Positions 15,808 through 24,930 of a DNA stretch of 64,000 nucleotides are shown piece by piece. The first letter of the stretch is position 1. Every line of letters starts with the position of its first letter. A program made the translations under genes and the position numbers. Under the pieces are notes generated by a model, which had not been told where the DNA came from, searched no databases, and was given only the letters and a program-made list of their open reading frames with translations. Source of the DNA: an uncultured Algibacter sp. Its GTDB lineage: Bacteria > Bacteroidota > Bacteroidia > Flavobacteriales > Flavobacteriaceae. Where the stretch lies: NCBI GenBank assembly GCA_947502405.1, contig CANMZT010000008.1, positions 1-64,000 on the forward strand, written 5' to 3'.

Positions 15808-15831
15808 ATTTATATAAGTACTTATGTAAAT
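15808..15831 (-). promoter_or_regulatory. Probable operator of the MarR-GNAT gene
   Basis: Near-perfect palindrome directly next to the start codon: left half ATTTATATAAGT, right half ACTTATGTAAAT, with only one symmetric pair (two bases) breaking the symmetry. MarR-family proteins usually bind such palindromes over their own promoters. Confidence 0.6.
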
Positions 15832-15860
15832 TTAAACTTTTTTATTGTTTTTCAAAGTAA

Positions 15861-16874
15861 TTAAGAAGATTTTATAAAATCTGTGATAAGATAGGAGATA
15901 AGCTTACCAACTGTTATTGCTGATTTTTTTGTTGGTGCAGCTTCACAAATATGTAAATAAGTTGCATTACTATTTTTAGCAAAAAAACTTAAAAACTGCC
16001 TAGATTTATTAACATTAAATCCGCTAGGGGTCATTGCGCTACTTGGTATGTTTTCAATGGCATCACAATCTATTTCAATTCCAAAGTTATCTTCACATAT
16101 AAATTCAGATATATTTTGGAGAGCTTTTTTAAATTTCAACTCTTTTCTAATTTCTAGAGCTTCAAAAGTATAGTAAGTGGTGTTTTTAGACTTATCTAAT
16201 ATATTAAAAACCTTATCTGATGTATAATTTTCGTGTAACCCAAAAACAACATATCTATTTAAAAAACCTTCAGAATAGGCATAACTGAATCCATTTCCGC
16301 TATGACGTCCTTCTTCATCTCTAAAATCAGAATGCGCATCGAGGTTTATAACATTAACTGGCTTTCCTAAAGCTAATGCTGTTCCTTTTATATTACCGTA
16401 AGCATTATTGTGTCCACCTCCAATAATTATTGGTTTTTTTCCAGTTGACACAATTTGATGAACAATATGTGTTACGTAAGTATCAATCTCACTAACTATC
16501 TTTCTGGCTTTTAGAACATCTTTTTTTCTTGACGGATTTAGTTTTGATACTTTTAGTAGTTCTTCTTTAAAGTCTAAATGTCCTAATATCAAAACCTTAT
16601 TAGCCTTGGTATATTGATTACTTTGGATGTTTAACAAAACTTTAAGGGTGTTGTTCCAAGCCTTTGAAGCTCCTTGCTTTCCATGATTTGCAAAGATCCC
16701 AACATCTTCTGGTAAACCTAAAATAACATGTGTAACATCCAAATTTTCAAGTTGCTCGTATATGTTAGAAATGCTGGTTAATATTTGAACGTGTTGACCA
16801 AATTTGGATTCACCTGAGCGTTTGTTTAATAATTTATTGCGAGTAGTATTGTTAAATAAGACCAGTTTATCCAT
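15861..16874 (-). CDS. hutG: Formimidoylglutamase (arginase/ureohydrolase family)
   Basis: 337 residues. Ureohydrolase fold enzyme; next to hutI it most likely hydrolyses N-formimino-L-glutamate to glutamate and formamide, the last step of histidine degradation. Binuclear Mn ligands are visible: His in GGGHNNAYG, the cluster NLDAHSDFRDE, and Asp-x-Asp in GIEIDCDAIEN. Arginase or agmatinase specificity cannot be excluded from motifs alone, but hutI 1 kb away supports the Hut role. The coiled-coil gene at 16981 is divergently transcribed, so hutG and hutI are on the same strand but separated by an opposite-strand gene. Confidence 0.85.
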   Translation of the reverse strand: MDKLVLFNNTTRNKLLNKRSGESKFGQHVQILTSISNIYEQLENLDVTHVILGLPEDVGIFANHGKQGASKAWNNTLKVLLNIQSNQYTKANKVLILGHLDFKEELLKVSKLNPSRKKDVLKARKIVSEIDTYVTHIVHQIVSTGKKPIIIGGGHNNAYGNIKGTALALGKPVNVINLDAHSDFRDEEGRHSGNGFSYAYSEGFLNRYVVFGLHENYTSDKVFNILDKSKNTTYYTFEALEIRKELKFKKALQNISEFICEDNFGIEIDCDAIENIPSSAMTPSGFNVNKSRQFLSFFAKNSNATYLHICEAAPTKKSAITVGKLISYLITDFIKSS

Positions 16875-16980
16875 AAAAAAGTAAATAAGTTGTAATAATT
16901 AAAAATACACCAATATTTATTTATAGCATTAAACAAAAGACAAAAATTAGATTAACCTTAACAATTAAAAACAAGTAATT

Positions 16981-17856
16981 ATGGAAAACAAAAGTAACAC
17001 TGGACTTAAAGTTGGATTGGGTATTGCACTAGTTTTATTTTTAGCAACTGGATTCTACACAATGAATTTATATAACAGTAGCAAAAAAGTGCAAAATGAA
17101 TTAACTGAAGAGAAGCAATTAGTAATGAATGATTTAAACGCTATGGCAAAGCAATATGACGATGCTATAGGAGAAAATGAAGTTGCTAATGCTAACTTAA
17201 TTGAAGCAAGAGGTCGTATTCAAGGATTAATTGATTCTTTAAAAATCTCTGAAACCAATGTAAAAAGTTTATGGAGATATAAAAGAAAGTACCAATCTTT
17301 ACAAAAGGAAATGGATGTGTTATTAGCTCAAAATGATTCATTACGTGTTGAAAACAACTATTTAGCAACCTCATTAGATAGTACTCGTGTACGTTTAGAA
17401 GAGCGAACAGTTTTTACAGATTCTTTACTAGTTCAAAACAATGCTTTAGCTGAAGTTGTTGAAAATGCAGCGGTTTTAAATACAGTAGGATTAAAAGGAT
17501 TTGGAGTTATTGAAAGAACTTCAGGGAAATTAATCCCAACAGAAAGAGCTAAAAGAGCTGATAAAATTAGAGTTTGTTTTACAGTAGCTAAAAATGCTTT
17601 AGTTCAAGCTGGAGACCAAGAATTGTATGTGCAAGTTATAGACCCTAAGAATAATACTCTAGGTTTAAACGAACAAGTTACTTTTGATGAAAAAACATTA
17701 AACTACAGTACAATAAGTAAGTTTAACTATGAAAATGCAAGTCTTAATGTATGTGAGTTTGTAACTTCAAAGAAAGACTTTGAAAAAGGACGTTATGTAG
17801 TGAATGTATTTAATGCAAAAGATTTAGTATCTAGCTCAGAATTTACTTTAAAGTAA
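16981..17856 (+). CDS. Membrane-anchored coiled-coil protein with C-terminal beta domain, unknown
   Basis: 291 residues. A single N-terminal span (about 9-28, LKVGLGIALVLFLATGFYTM) works as a signal anchor. A coiled coil (about 35-160, with repeated LxxxxDSLxxEN segments) is followed by a beta-rich domain (about 165-291: GLKGFGVIERTSGKLIPTER, CFTVAKNALVQAGDQELYVQ, GRYVVNVFNAKD). The topology puts most of the protein in the periplasm. Similar Bacteroidota proteins carry unsupported names such as ParA; there is no Walker motif here. It interrupts the hutG-hutI strand and has its own terminator, so it is probably unrelated to histidine degradation. Confidence 0.82.
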   Translation: MENKSNTGLKVGLGIALVLFLATGFYTMNLYNSSKKVQNELTEEKQLVMNDLNAMAKQYDDAIGENEVANANLIEARGRIQGLIDSLKISETNVKSLWRYKRKYQSLQKEMDVLLAQNDSLRVENNYLATSLDSTRVRLEERTVFTDSLLVQNNALAEVVENAAVLNTVGLKGFGVIERTSGKLIPTERAKRADKIRVCFTVAKNALVQAGDQELYVQVIDPKNNTLGLNEQVTFDEKTLNYSTISKFNYENASLNVCEFVTSKKDFEKGRYVVNVFNAKDLVSSSEFTLK

Positions 17857-17880
17857 ATCCATTATAACACTTAAGAGCAA

Positions 17881-17913
17881 AAACCTCAAACATATTTTGT
17901 TTGGGGTTTTTTT
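17881..17913. terminator. Terminator between the coiled-coil gene and hutI
   Basis: AAACCTCAAAC pairs with GTTTGGGGTTT (one G-T pair) across a 7-nt loop, followed by T residues. hutI ends two bases later, so it probably serves the + strand gene. Confidence 0.8.
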
Positions 17914-17914
17914 A

Positions 17915-19153
17915 TTAAAAAATTTTGCCGTTTATTAAAACGGTTTCAATATTGTTTTCCCCAAAAGAATAAGGTAAATAGTTGTAACTTGGGATATCTT
18001 TTGTAATTATAATGTTAGCTTTTTTACCTTTTGTAATACTTCCATATTCATCTGAAATACCCATAGCATAAGCCCCATTTATAGTGGCTGCATTAATAGC
18101 TTCCTCAGGAGTCATTCTCATTTTTATGCATGCAGTACTAACCACAAAATTCATATTACCACTAGGTGTAGAACCCGGATTAAAATCTGTTGCCAAGGCT
18201 AATGGTAAACCAGAATCAATAATTTTTCTTGCTGGTGTATAGGGTATACTTAAAAAGAAGGAGCATGAGGGAAGTGCTACAGGCATAGTTTCACTATGCT
18301 TGAGAGTATTAATATCATCCTCATTTAATACTTCTAAATGGTCAACAGATAAAGCCTTATGCTTCACTCCAAGTGCAACTCCTCCAAAAGCATTAAATTG
18401 ATTTACGTGTATTTTAGGTACTAATCCATATTTTTTTCCAGCTTCAAGAATAGCTTCAGTATGTTCCAATGAAAAATAGCCTTTTTCACAAAACACATCT
18501 ATGAATTCAGCTAAATCCTCTTTTGCTATTTTTGGAAGCATATCGTTAATAATCAAATCAATATAACCTTTTTTGTTATTTGAATAAACTTCGGGAAAGG
18601 CGTGAGCGCCTAAGAAAGTAGCTCTTATCTTTACAGGAAATTCTTTTTTAATTTGCTTGATAACACGAAGCATTTTGAGTTCTGATTCAACAGATAACCC
18701 ATAGCCTGATTTAATTTCAATGGCTCCTGTACCAAGTTTTATAATTTGTTTTACTCGTTGAATGGATTGATTATATAAATCTTCTTCAGTAGTGTTTTGC
18801 AACATTTTAGCAGAATTTAAAATACCGCCACCACGGTTTGCAATTTCAGTATAACTCAAACCATTTATTCTGTCTACAAATTCTTGTTCTCTATTTCCAG
18901 CATAAACAATATGTGTATGGGAGTCGCACCAAGCTGGTAAAACAATCTTGCCTGTTGCATCAATTGTATCATCTGGGTTAATTTTTGGGCAATTATTCAT
19001 AACACCATAATCTACAATCGTATCATTTTCTATAAGTAGAAAAGCATTTTTGATACTAGGGAGAGTTTGCATATCCTTTCCAGATACTTTTAGAGTTGAT
19101 TTATCTCGTATCTGAAGCATTTCTTTTATATTGATAAGTAATGTAGTAGACAT
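17915..19153 (-). CDS. hutI: Imidazolonepropionase
   Basis: 412 residues. Amidohydrolase that opens 4-imidazolone-5-propanoate to N-formimino-L-glutamate, third step of histidine degradation; the product is the substrate of HutG. The metal site motif DSHTHIVYAG is at about 77-86, followed by IEIKSGYGL, the His-containing IHVNQFNAFGG, SVDHLEVL and the catalytic Asp region LALATDFNPGS. Length is that of the family. The genes for histidase and urocanase are not in the window. hutG lies downstream on the same strand beyond an opposite-strand gene. Confidence 0.95.
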   Translation of the reverse strand: MSTTLLINIKEMLQIRDKSTLKVSGKDMQTLPSIKNAFLLIENDTIVDYGVMNNCPKINPDDTIDATGKIVLPAWCDSHTHIVYAGNREQEFVDRINGLSYTEIANRGGGILNSAKMLQNTTEEDLYNQSIQRVKQIIKLGTGAIEIKSGYGLSVESELKMLRVIKQIKKEFPVKIRATFLGAHAFPEVYSNNKKGYIDLIINDMLPKIAKEDLAEFIDVFCEKGYFSLEHTEAILEAGKKYGLVPKIHVNQFNAFGGVALGVKHKALSVDHLEVLNEDDINTLKHSETMPVALPSCSFFLSIPYTPARKIIDSGLPLALATDFNPGSTPSGNMNFVVSTACIKMRMTPEEAINAATINGAYAMGISDEYGSITKGKKANIIITKDIPSYNYLPYSFGENNIETVLINGKIF

Positions 19154-19404
19154 AGTACGAATTTATTAAGTAAAGCTATGAATTTTAGTTAGATTAATGA
19201 TGTATCAAGACCTTTTATCGAGCAGGTAAACAATTTTATATGCTAATTGTAGATTAATTGATGACTTATCCACAAAACAAATTACTTTTATCTTATACTT
19301 GAACCATTAATTTTTAAAGAGACTATTAACCAACCTGTCTTTTTGATAATGCAACCATTTATGTTACCAACCACAAATGGAAGTATTTTTAAAATGTAAA
19401 TAGT

Positions 19405-19995
19405 ATGAACCCTAACTTAATATTTCTAAATTCGTTTTTAGATGTGTCTGAAGAAACATTTTCTAAATTAACGAGTATAGCAACATACAAAAAACTTAGA
19501 GCTGGTGAATTAATTGCCAGACCTGGTGAAATTCCTAGTAAGATATATATGCTTACTTCCGGAATGATGCGAGCATATCTAAGTACTGAAAAAGGAAAAG
19601 AGTTTAATAAAAACTTTTTTATGCCTTTTAGTTTTGTTGGAGCGCTTACAGCTTTAATACAAAATCAACCCTCTAAACTTACATATGAAGCGCTTACTGA
19701 ATGCAAAGTTTACGAAGTAAATTTTCATGATATCATAGAATTTTGTAAAGAAGATATTAACATCAGTAACCTCTATAATAGAATACTAGAGCAGGTTTAT
19801 ATGCGTTATGAAGAACGGCAATTGGAACTCATTTCTATGGACGCAATGGACAGGTATCTTACGTTACGCAAAAAAATCCCGAAAATAGACGAACTTATTC
19901 CTCAATATCAAATAGCTTCCTATTTGAGTATCACTCCGGTTCAGCTAAGTAGAATCAGAAGAAAAATTAAAAAAGTAGACAAAAAAGATAGATGA
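19405..19995 (+). CDS. Crp/Fnr-family transcriptional regulator
   Basis: 196 residues. Cyclic-nucleotide-binding-like beta barrel (about 15-120; LRAGELIARPGEIPSKIYML, then MMRAYLSTEKGKEFNKNFFM) and a short C-terminal HTH (IPQYQIASYLSITPVQLSRI) near the end. No FNR cysteine cluster is visible and the cAMP-binding Arg motif is not conserved, so the ligand is unknown. The HTH ends almost at the C-terminus (RRKIKKVDKKDR), a common form in Flavobacteriia. It is transcribed away from hutI with a 250-nt gap, and its target is not evident. A strong terminator lies 150 nt downstream. Confidence 0.9.
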   Translation: MNPNLIFLNSFLDVSEETFSKLTSIATYKKLRAGELIARPGEIPSKIYMLTSGMMRAYLSTEKGKEFNKNFFMPFSFVGALTALIQNQPSKLTYEALTECKVYEVNFHDIIEFCKEDINISNLYNRILEQVYMRYEERQLELISMDAMDRYLTLRKKIPKIDELIPQYQIASYLSITPVQLSRIRRKIKKVDKKDR

Positions 19996-20146
19996 AACTT
20001 TATAAAAATTGAGTCGTATTTTTAGTTAAAGTTGTTTTTTACATGAAACTTAACATATGTTAATTTCAATACGTATAGTTAGTTATATATTTGACTCGAT
20101 TTCCTTTATGGATTACAATTTACAAAGGATTGATAGCTAACCAACC

Positions 20147-20180
20147 AAAAAGACAGGTAAATTTATTTACCTGTCTTTTT
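20147..20180. terminator. Bidirectional terminator between the Crp-like gene and fumC
   Basis: Perfect 15-bp stem: AAAAAGACAGGTAAA pairs with its complement across a 4-nt loop, with T runs on both sides. It serves two convergent genes. The same ACCTGTCTTTTT arm also occurs at 19333-19344 upstream of the Crp-like gene. Confidence 0.9.
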
Positions 20181-20206
20181 TTATAACAATCTAGTTTTTT
20201 GAGTTT

Positions 20207-21604
20207 TTATTTAAGGCTTCCTACCATATCCTCTGGCTTTACCCAAGCGTCATAATCTTCAGCAGATACATAGCCTAAATTAATAGCTTCTTCTTTTAAG
20301 GTTGTACCATTTTTATGGGCGGTATTAGCAATTTCTGCAGCTTTATAGTAGCCAATTTTGGTATTCAAAGCTGTTACTAACATCAAAGAGTTGTTTAATA
20401 ATTTTTTGATGGTTTCATGGTTAGGTTCAATACCTACAGCACAATTTTCTTCAAAACTAATACAAGCGTCTCCAATTAACTGAGCCGAATGCAAGACATT
20501 AGCAGCCATAACAGGTTTAAAAACATTTAATTCATAATGCCCTTGTAATCCGCCTACGGAAACTGCTACATCATTACCCATAACTTGAGCACAAACCATA
20601 GTTAAAGCTTCACATTGTGTTGGATTAACTTTTCCTGGCATAATTGAACTTCCTGGTTCGTTTGCAGGAATAATAATTTCTCCAATTCCTGAACGAGGTC
20701 CAGATGCCATCAATCTAATATCGTTAGCTATTTTATTTAATGATACAGCCAATTGTTTTAAGGCTCCATGAGTTTCAACTAAGGCATCATGAGCTGCTAA
20801 AGCTTCAAATTTGTTAGGAGCGGTTACAAAAGGTAATTCTGTGAATTCAGCAATATATTCTGCAACTCTCTTACTGTATCCTTTTGGAGTGTTTAATCCG
20901 GTTCCAACAGCAGTTCCTCCTAAGGCCAATTCGCTTAAATGTGATAAGGTGTTCTCTAAAGCTTTTAAACCATGATCTAATTGTGCAACGTAACCAGATA
21001 GTTCTTGTCCCAAGGTAATCGGCGTTGCATCCATTAAATGTGTTCTACCAATTTTAACAACATCTTTAAATGCTTTAGATTTATTATTAAGCGTATCGCG
21101 TAATTTTTTTACTCCAGGAATAGTTGTTTCTACTACTTTTTTATAGGCAGCAATATGCATACCAGTTGGAAATGTATCATTTGAAGATTGCGATTTATTT
21201 ACATCATCATTAGGTTGAATGGTTTTTTCTCCTTCTCCAATAGTCTTGCCTGCAATTTGATGCGCTCTATTAGCAATAACTTCGTTTACATTCATGTTAC
21301 TTTGAGTTCCAGAACCAGTTTGCCATATAACTAAAGGAAATTGATCATCATGCTTACCTTCTAAAATTTCATCACAAACTTCAGCAATTAAATCGCGTTT
21401 TTCTATAGCTAATACACCCAATTCACAGTTTGTATAAGCTGCAGCTTTTTTTAAATATGCAAAGCCATAAATAATTTCTAACGGCATTGATGCATTAGGT
21501 CCAATTTTAAAGTTATTTCTTGAACGTTCAGTTTGTGCTCCCCAAAGTTTATCAGCGGGCACTTTTACTTCACCCATAGTATCTTTTTCAATTCTGTAAC
21601 TCAT
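20207..21604 (-). CDS. fumC: Class II fumarate hydratase
   Basis: 465 residues, full length for the iron-independent fumarase of the citric acid cycle (fumarate plus water to L-malate). Motifs: start [37 protein letters not shown] (about 98-114), [15 protein letters not shown], and the superfamily signature [16 protein letters not shown] (about 317-332). Confusion with aspartase is possible in this superfamily, but the SxxNDTFPT and C-terminal patterns fit FumC. It is transcribed alone, converging on the Crp-like gene, with a 140-nt upstream gap before the peroxiredoxin. Confidence 0.95.
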   Translation of the reverse strand: MSYRIEKDTMGEVKVPADKLWGAQTERSRNNFKIGPNASMPLEIIYGFAYLKKAAAYTNCELGVLAIEKRDLIAEVCDEILEGKHDDQFPLVIWQTGSGTQSNMNVNEVIANRAHQIAGKTIGEGEKTIQPNDDVNKSQSSNDTFPTGMHIAAYKKVVETTIPGVKKLRDTLNNKSKAFKDVVKIGRTHLMDATPITLGQELSGYVAQLDHGLKALENTLSHLSELALGGTAVGTGLNTPKGYSKRVAEYIAEFTELPFVTAPNKFEALAAHDALVETHGALKQLAVSLNKIANDIRLMASGPRSGIGEIIIPANEPGSSIMPGKVNPTQCEALTMVCAQVMGNDVAVSVGGLQGHYELNVFKPVMAANVLHSAQLIGDACISFEENCAVGIEPNHETIKKLLNNSLMLVTALNTKIGYYKAAEIANTAHKNGTTLKEEAINLGYVSAEDYDAWVKPEDMVGSLK

Positions 21605-21788
21605 TATAATAGTGCTTAAATTTAAAGTTGCTAAGTTAATTCATTTAAGCTTTTTTTAGTTATGATTTTTGTTAGTTTTTACAATATCTTTTTAACATTT
21701 AAATAACTGGAATAATTCCTCTAATCCATTAAAATCTATTAATTTAGTGGGATTAATTAAATATTGTGAACACATTAAAAATAATATT

Positions 21789-22430
21789 ATGGCAACAATT
21801 AGATTAGGAGATGAAGCTCCAAATTTTACTGCACAGTCTACAGAAGGGACTATTAATTTTCATGATTGGTTAGGAGATAGTTGGGGGATTTTATTTTCTC
21901 ATCCAGCAGATTATACACCAGTTTGTACAACAGAATTGGGTACTGTTGCGAAATATAAAGATGAATTTGACAAACGTAACGTAAAAGTAGTTGCATTAAG
22001 TGTTGATGGTTTAGATTCTCATAATGGATGGGTAAAGGATATTAATGAAACCCAAAATACAACAGTAAATTTTCCGATAATAGCTGATGAGGATAGAAAC
22101 GTTTCTGAATTATATGATATGATTCACCCTAATGCCGATAGCAAGTTAACAGTACGCTCAGTTTTTGTTATTGATGATAATAAAAAAGTAAAGCTGATTA
22201 TTACCTATCCAGCTTCTACCGGTAGAAACTTCAATGAATTACTTCGTGTAATTGATTCGTTGCAATTAACTGCTTATCATAAAGTAGCAACACCAGCAAA
22301 CTGGAATAATGGTGATGATTGTGTAGTGGTTCCTGCAGTAGCAACTGAAGATATACCTAATATTTTCCCAAAAGGGTACAAGGAGGTTAAGCCTTATTTG
22401 CGTATGACACCACAACCTAATCTAGATTAG
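21789..22430 (+). CDS. 1-Cys type peroxiredoxin (Prx6-like)
   Basis: 213 residues from the ATG at 21789; an earlier in-frame alternative codon is not needed. AhpC/TSA thioredoxin fold. The peroxidatic Cys46 sits in HPADYTPVCTTELG, the Prx6-type motif. The protein reduces hydroperoxides; the Prx6 group has a long C-terminal domain, seen here with NWNNGDDCVVVPAV and the end FPKGYKEVKPYLRMT. No clear partner resolving Cys is expected in the 1-Cys group. It stands alone between fumC (divergent) and a small membrane protein gene with its own promoter. Confidence 0.93.
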   Translation: MATIRLGDEAPNFTAQSTEGTINFHDWLGDSWGILFSHPADYTPVCTTELGTVAKYKDEFDKRNVKVVALSVDGLDSHNGWVKDINETQNTTVNFPIIADEDRNVSELYDMIHPNADSKLTVRSVFVIDDNKKVKLIITYPASTGRNFNELLRVIDSLQLTAYHKVATPANWNNGDDCVVVPAVATEDIPNIFPKGYKEVKPYLRMTPQPNLD

Positions 22431-22463
22431 TTAAAAAGTCTGTTAATAATTTTAATTTTGGTA

Positions 22464-22494
22464 TTGTGTAGAAATACACTTTACATTATCTTTG
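22464..22494 (+). promoter_or_regulatory. Bacteroidota-type promoter
   Basis: TTG at 22464-22466 and TATCTTTG at 22487-22494 (exact TAnnTTTG), spaced by 20 nt, within the 17-23 range known for the group. It leads the 57-residue gene starting at 22523. Confidence 0.65.
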
Positions 22495-22522
22495 CATAAG
22501 ATTATAAAATACAATCTTTACT

Positions 22523-22696
22523 ATGTTTGAATTTGACCAGTATTTAGGCTTTTTAGCATTCTTAACTATTTTAACAATTGGTTTTTGGTTAATGATTTTT
22601 TTATTAACTTTTGTAATTCCTTATTGGATAGGAGGTTCTTTAATTGAAAGATTAAAGGAGATAAGAGAAGAAAAAAAGGCTAAACGACAAGCATAA
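22523..22696 (+). CDS. 57-residue single-span membrane protein
   Basis: Short protein beginning MFEFDQYLGFLAFLTILTIG, with a hydrophobic stretch at about 8-36 (probably one long or two short spans, ending TFVIPYWIGG) and a basic helical tail ERLKEIREEKKAKRQA. It has its own promoter (22464-22494) with a 5' leader of about 25 nt and a hairpin terminator 15 nt after the stop, which supports a real monocistronic gene. Function unknown. The length is below usual gene-finder cut-offs, so it may be missed. Confidence 0.7.
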   Translation: MFEFDQYLGFLAFLTILTIGFWLMIFLLTFVIPYWIGGSLIERLKEIREEKKAKRQA

Positions 22697-22710
22697 TAAG
22701 AATAAAATAT

Positions 22711-22744
22711 AAAAAAGGAAGCTAAAATAGCTTCCTTTTTTTGT
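22711..22744. terminator. Terminator after the 57-residue gene
   Basis: AAAAAAGGAAGCTA pairs with TAGCTTCCTTTTTT around AAA; A/T runs on both sides make it bidirectional towards the convergent ArsC-like gene. Confidence 0.88.
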
Positions 22745-22767
22745 GTTTATAATTTTATTATTATTGA

Positions 22768-23109
22768 TTATAAAATTGTAGATATAATCTCCGGAGGTCT
22801 CCCAATTACAGCTTTCTTTCCGTTTATTACAATTGGGCGTTCTATAAGTTTTGGGTATTCAACCATAGCAGAAATTATTTCAGAATCGCTTAATGCTTTG
22901 TTTTTGAAGTTTTCTTTCCAAATACTCTCATTTTTTCTAACCAGCTGTATGGGTTTTATATTGAGTAACTTTATAATATCTTTCAATTCTTTTATTGATG
23001 GAGTATTTTCTAAATACTTAATAACTTCAAAGTCTTTACCCGATTTTTCTAAGATATCTAATCCACATCTGGATTTTGAGCATCTGTTGTTATGATATAT
23101 TTTAATCAT
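22768..23109 (-). CDS. ArsC/Spx-family thioredoxin-fold protein (arsenate reductase-like)
   Basis: 113 residues. N-terminal active site NNRCSKSRCGLDIL with Cys9 and Cys14, the CxxSRC form of the YffB/ArsC group. The C-terminal half holds the family segment ERPIVINGKKAVIGRPPEII, which includes the conserved Arg-Pro. It may reduce arsenate with glutaredoxin or be a YfgD-type reductase of unknown substrate; there are no arsenic-resistance genes nearby, so true arsenate reduction is unproven. The start codon overlaps the stop of the HAD gene by four bases, indicating coupling in a three-gene operon with HAD and prfB. Confidence 0.88.
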   Translation of the reverse strand: MIKIYHNNRCSKSRCGLDILEKSGKDFEVIKYLENTPSIKELKDIIKLLNIKPIQLVRKNESIWKENFKNKALSDSEIISAMVEYPKLIERPIVINGKKAVIGRPPEIISTIL

Positions 23110-23729
23110 TTGATGTTAATATTGTATGTTGTTTTTAATTCTTTAATTAGCTGTTCAGGAGATTTAAATTGTATACCATTGATACCATGTCTTTTAGCGG
23201 CCTCAATGTTTCTTAGGTTGTCATCAATAAAAATAGCATTTTCGGCAGTTATATTAAATCTTTCTAATGTAAGCTTATAAATTTCATTAAAAGGCTTTCG
23301 TGTTTTTTCTTCACCAGAAACAATAATACCTTCAAACCATTGTAGGAACTCAAAACGCTCAAGCGCAATAGGAAAGGTTTCTGCACTCCAATTGGTTAAG
23401 GCTACAACTTTATAGTTATTTGTATTAATCAAATGTTTTAAAACAGCAACAGTGCCAGTAATTGCATTGCCTAACATATCTTCCCATCGCCCATAAAACA
23501 TGCGTATTTCCTTTTCATATTCAGGAAATAAAGCAACACGTTCTTCTGTGGCTTTAGCCATCGGATACCCAGCATCTTGGTTTTCATTCCAATCGCTGGT
23601 ACATATATTATCAAAAAACCATTGCATTTTTTTTCGATTTCCTTCAAATACATCTAGAAATACATACTCTGGATTCCAATCGATTAAAACGCCTCCCAGG
23701 TCAAATATTATCGTATTTATTTTATTCAT
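23106..23729 (-). CDS. HAD-superfamily phosphatase (YihX-like)
   Basis: 207 residues. Motif I is [14 protein letters not shown] (8-21), with the second catalytic Asp replaced by Gly as in the YihX/epoxide-hydrolase-like HAD-IA group. Motif II is [12 protein letters not shown], Lys in [12 protein letters not shown], motif [15 protein letters not shown]. YihX-type enzymes act on sugar phosphates such as glucose-1-phosphate; the substrate here is not known. It overlaps prfB upstream by four bases and the ArsC-like gene downstream by four bases, so the three are translated from one transcript. Confidence 0.9.
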   Translation of the reverse strand: MNKINTIIFDLGGVLIDWNPEYVFLDVFEGNRKKMQWFFDNICTSDWNENQDAGYPMAKATEERVALFPEYEKEIRMFYGRWEDMLGNAITGTVAVLKHLINTNNYKVVALTNWSAETFPIALERFEFLQWFEGIIVSGEEKTRKPFNEIYKLTLERFNITAENAIFIDDNLRNIEAAKRHGINGIQFKSPEQLIKELKTTYNINIK

Positions 23730-24836
23730 AATTGATTATCATCTTCAACTTTTTGTCCCATCATCATTAAGTAAGACTTGAGAAATTCATCAATTTGCCC
23801 ATCCATTACCGCATCAACATTACCTGTTTCATGAGATGTTCTTACATCTTTAACTAATTTATATGGGTGCATTACATAATTCCTTATTTGGCTACCCCAC
23901 TCAATTTTCATTTTACTAGCTTCAATATCTTCGCGCTGAGAAAGTTGCTTTTGTAGTTCAATTTCATACAGTTGAGATTTAAGCATTTGCATTGCTCTTG
24001 CTCTATTATCATGTTGAGAACGTGTTTCAGAACATGATATTTGAATACCAGTAGGTTTATGAGTTAATTGAACCTTAGTTTCAACTTTATTAACATTCTG
24101 CCCACCGGCACCACTCGAACGTGCGGTTGTTATTTCTATATCTGCTGGGTTTATTTCAATTTCGATAGTGTCATCTACCAAAGGATAAACATAAACAGAA
24201 GCAAAACTTGTATGTCGTTTAGCATTACTGTCAAAAGGGGAAATTCTTACCAAACGATGTACACCGTTTTCACCTTTTAACCATCCAAATGCAAAATCAC
24301 CTTCAATTTCTAGAGTTACAGTTTTAATACCCGCTACATCACCTTCTTGATAGTTGAGTTCTTTAACTTTAAAACCACTTTTTTCTGCATACATCAAATA
24401 CATTCTCATGAGCATGCTAGCCCAATCACAACTCTCAGTTCCTCCAGCGCCTGCGGTAATTTGCAATACCGCACTTAAATTATCACCTTCTTCAGAAAGC
24501 ATGTTTCTAAACTCAATATCTTCTAAAAGTATTGCTGCTTTATTGTATCTTTTTTCTAAATCTTCAGCAGTAGATTCACCTTCTTTAAAAAACTCATAGA
24601 TAACTTCAAGGTCTTCAATAAGTGTTTTTAAACCTTTATAGTCTTCAACCCATTTTTTTTTGACGCGAAGTGATTTCATAATAACTTCAGCAGCTTTCGG
24701 GTCGTCCCAAAAACTAGGGGAGTAGGTTTGTTCTTCTTCGTTTTGAATTTCTATCAATTTGGCATCTATGTCAAAGATAGTGCCTTAGTTTGTCTAGGCG
24801 GGTATTAAGATCTTTAATTTGATCTGATGTTATCAT
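23726..24836 (-). CDS. prfB: Peptide chain release factor 2, made by +1 programmed frameshift
   Basis: RF2 recognises UGA and UAA stop codons. The gene is complement(join(23726..24772, 24774..24836)), 369 residues. A 21-codon zero frame starts at the ATG 24834-24836 ([10 protein letters not shown]) and ends CTT TGA; shifting one base at T24773 continues with GAC into the main frame ([14 protein letters not shown]). The main part has the stop-recognition SPF in [15 protein letters not shown] and the catalytic GGQ in [15 protein letters not shown]. The internal UGA gives autoregulation: low RF2 lets the ribosome shift. It heads an operon with the HAD and ArsC-like genes. Confidence 0.95.
24770..24776 (-). 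promoter_or_regulatory. RF2 programmed frameshift site
   Basis: CTTTGAC on the minus strand: in-frame TGA at 24771-24773 preceded by the slippery CTT, the classic prfB autoregulation signal. The upstream AAGG is not a strong Shine-Dalgarno-like stimulator. Confidence 0.9.
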
Positions 24837-24930
24837 GTCTAATTTGTTTTGTAACAAAAATAAGGTTAAATCAAACAGATGAAAATAATTGTTAATATAA
24901 TTTTTTAGCTTTACTCAATAATTTTTTAAA

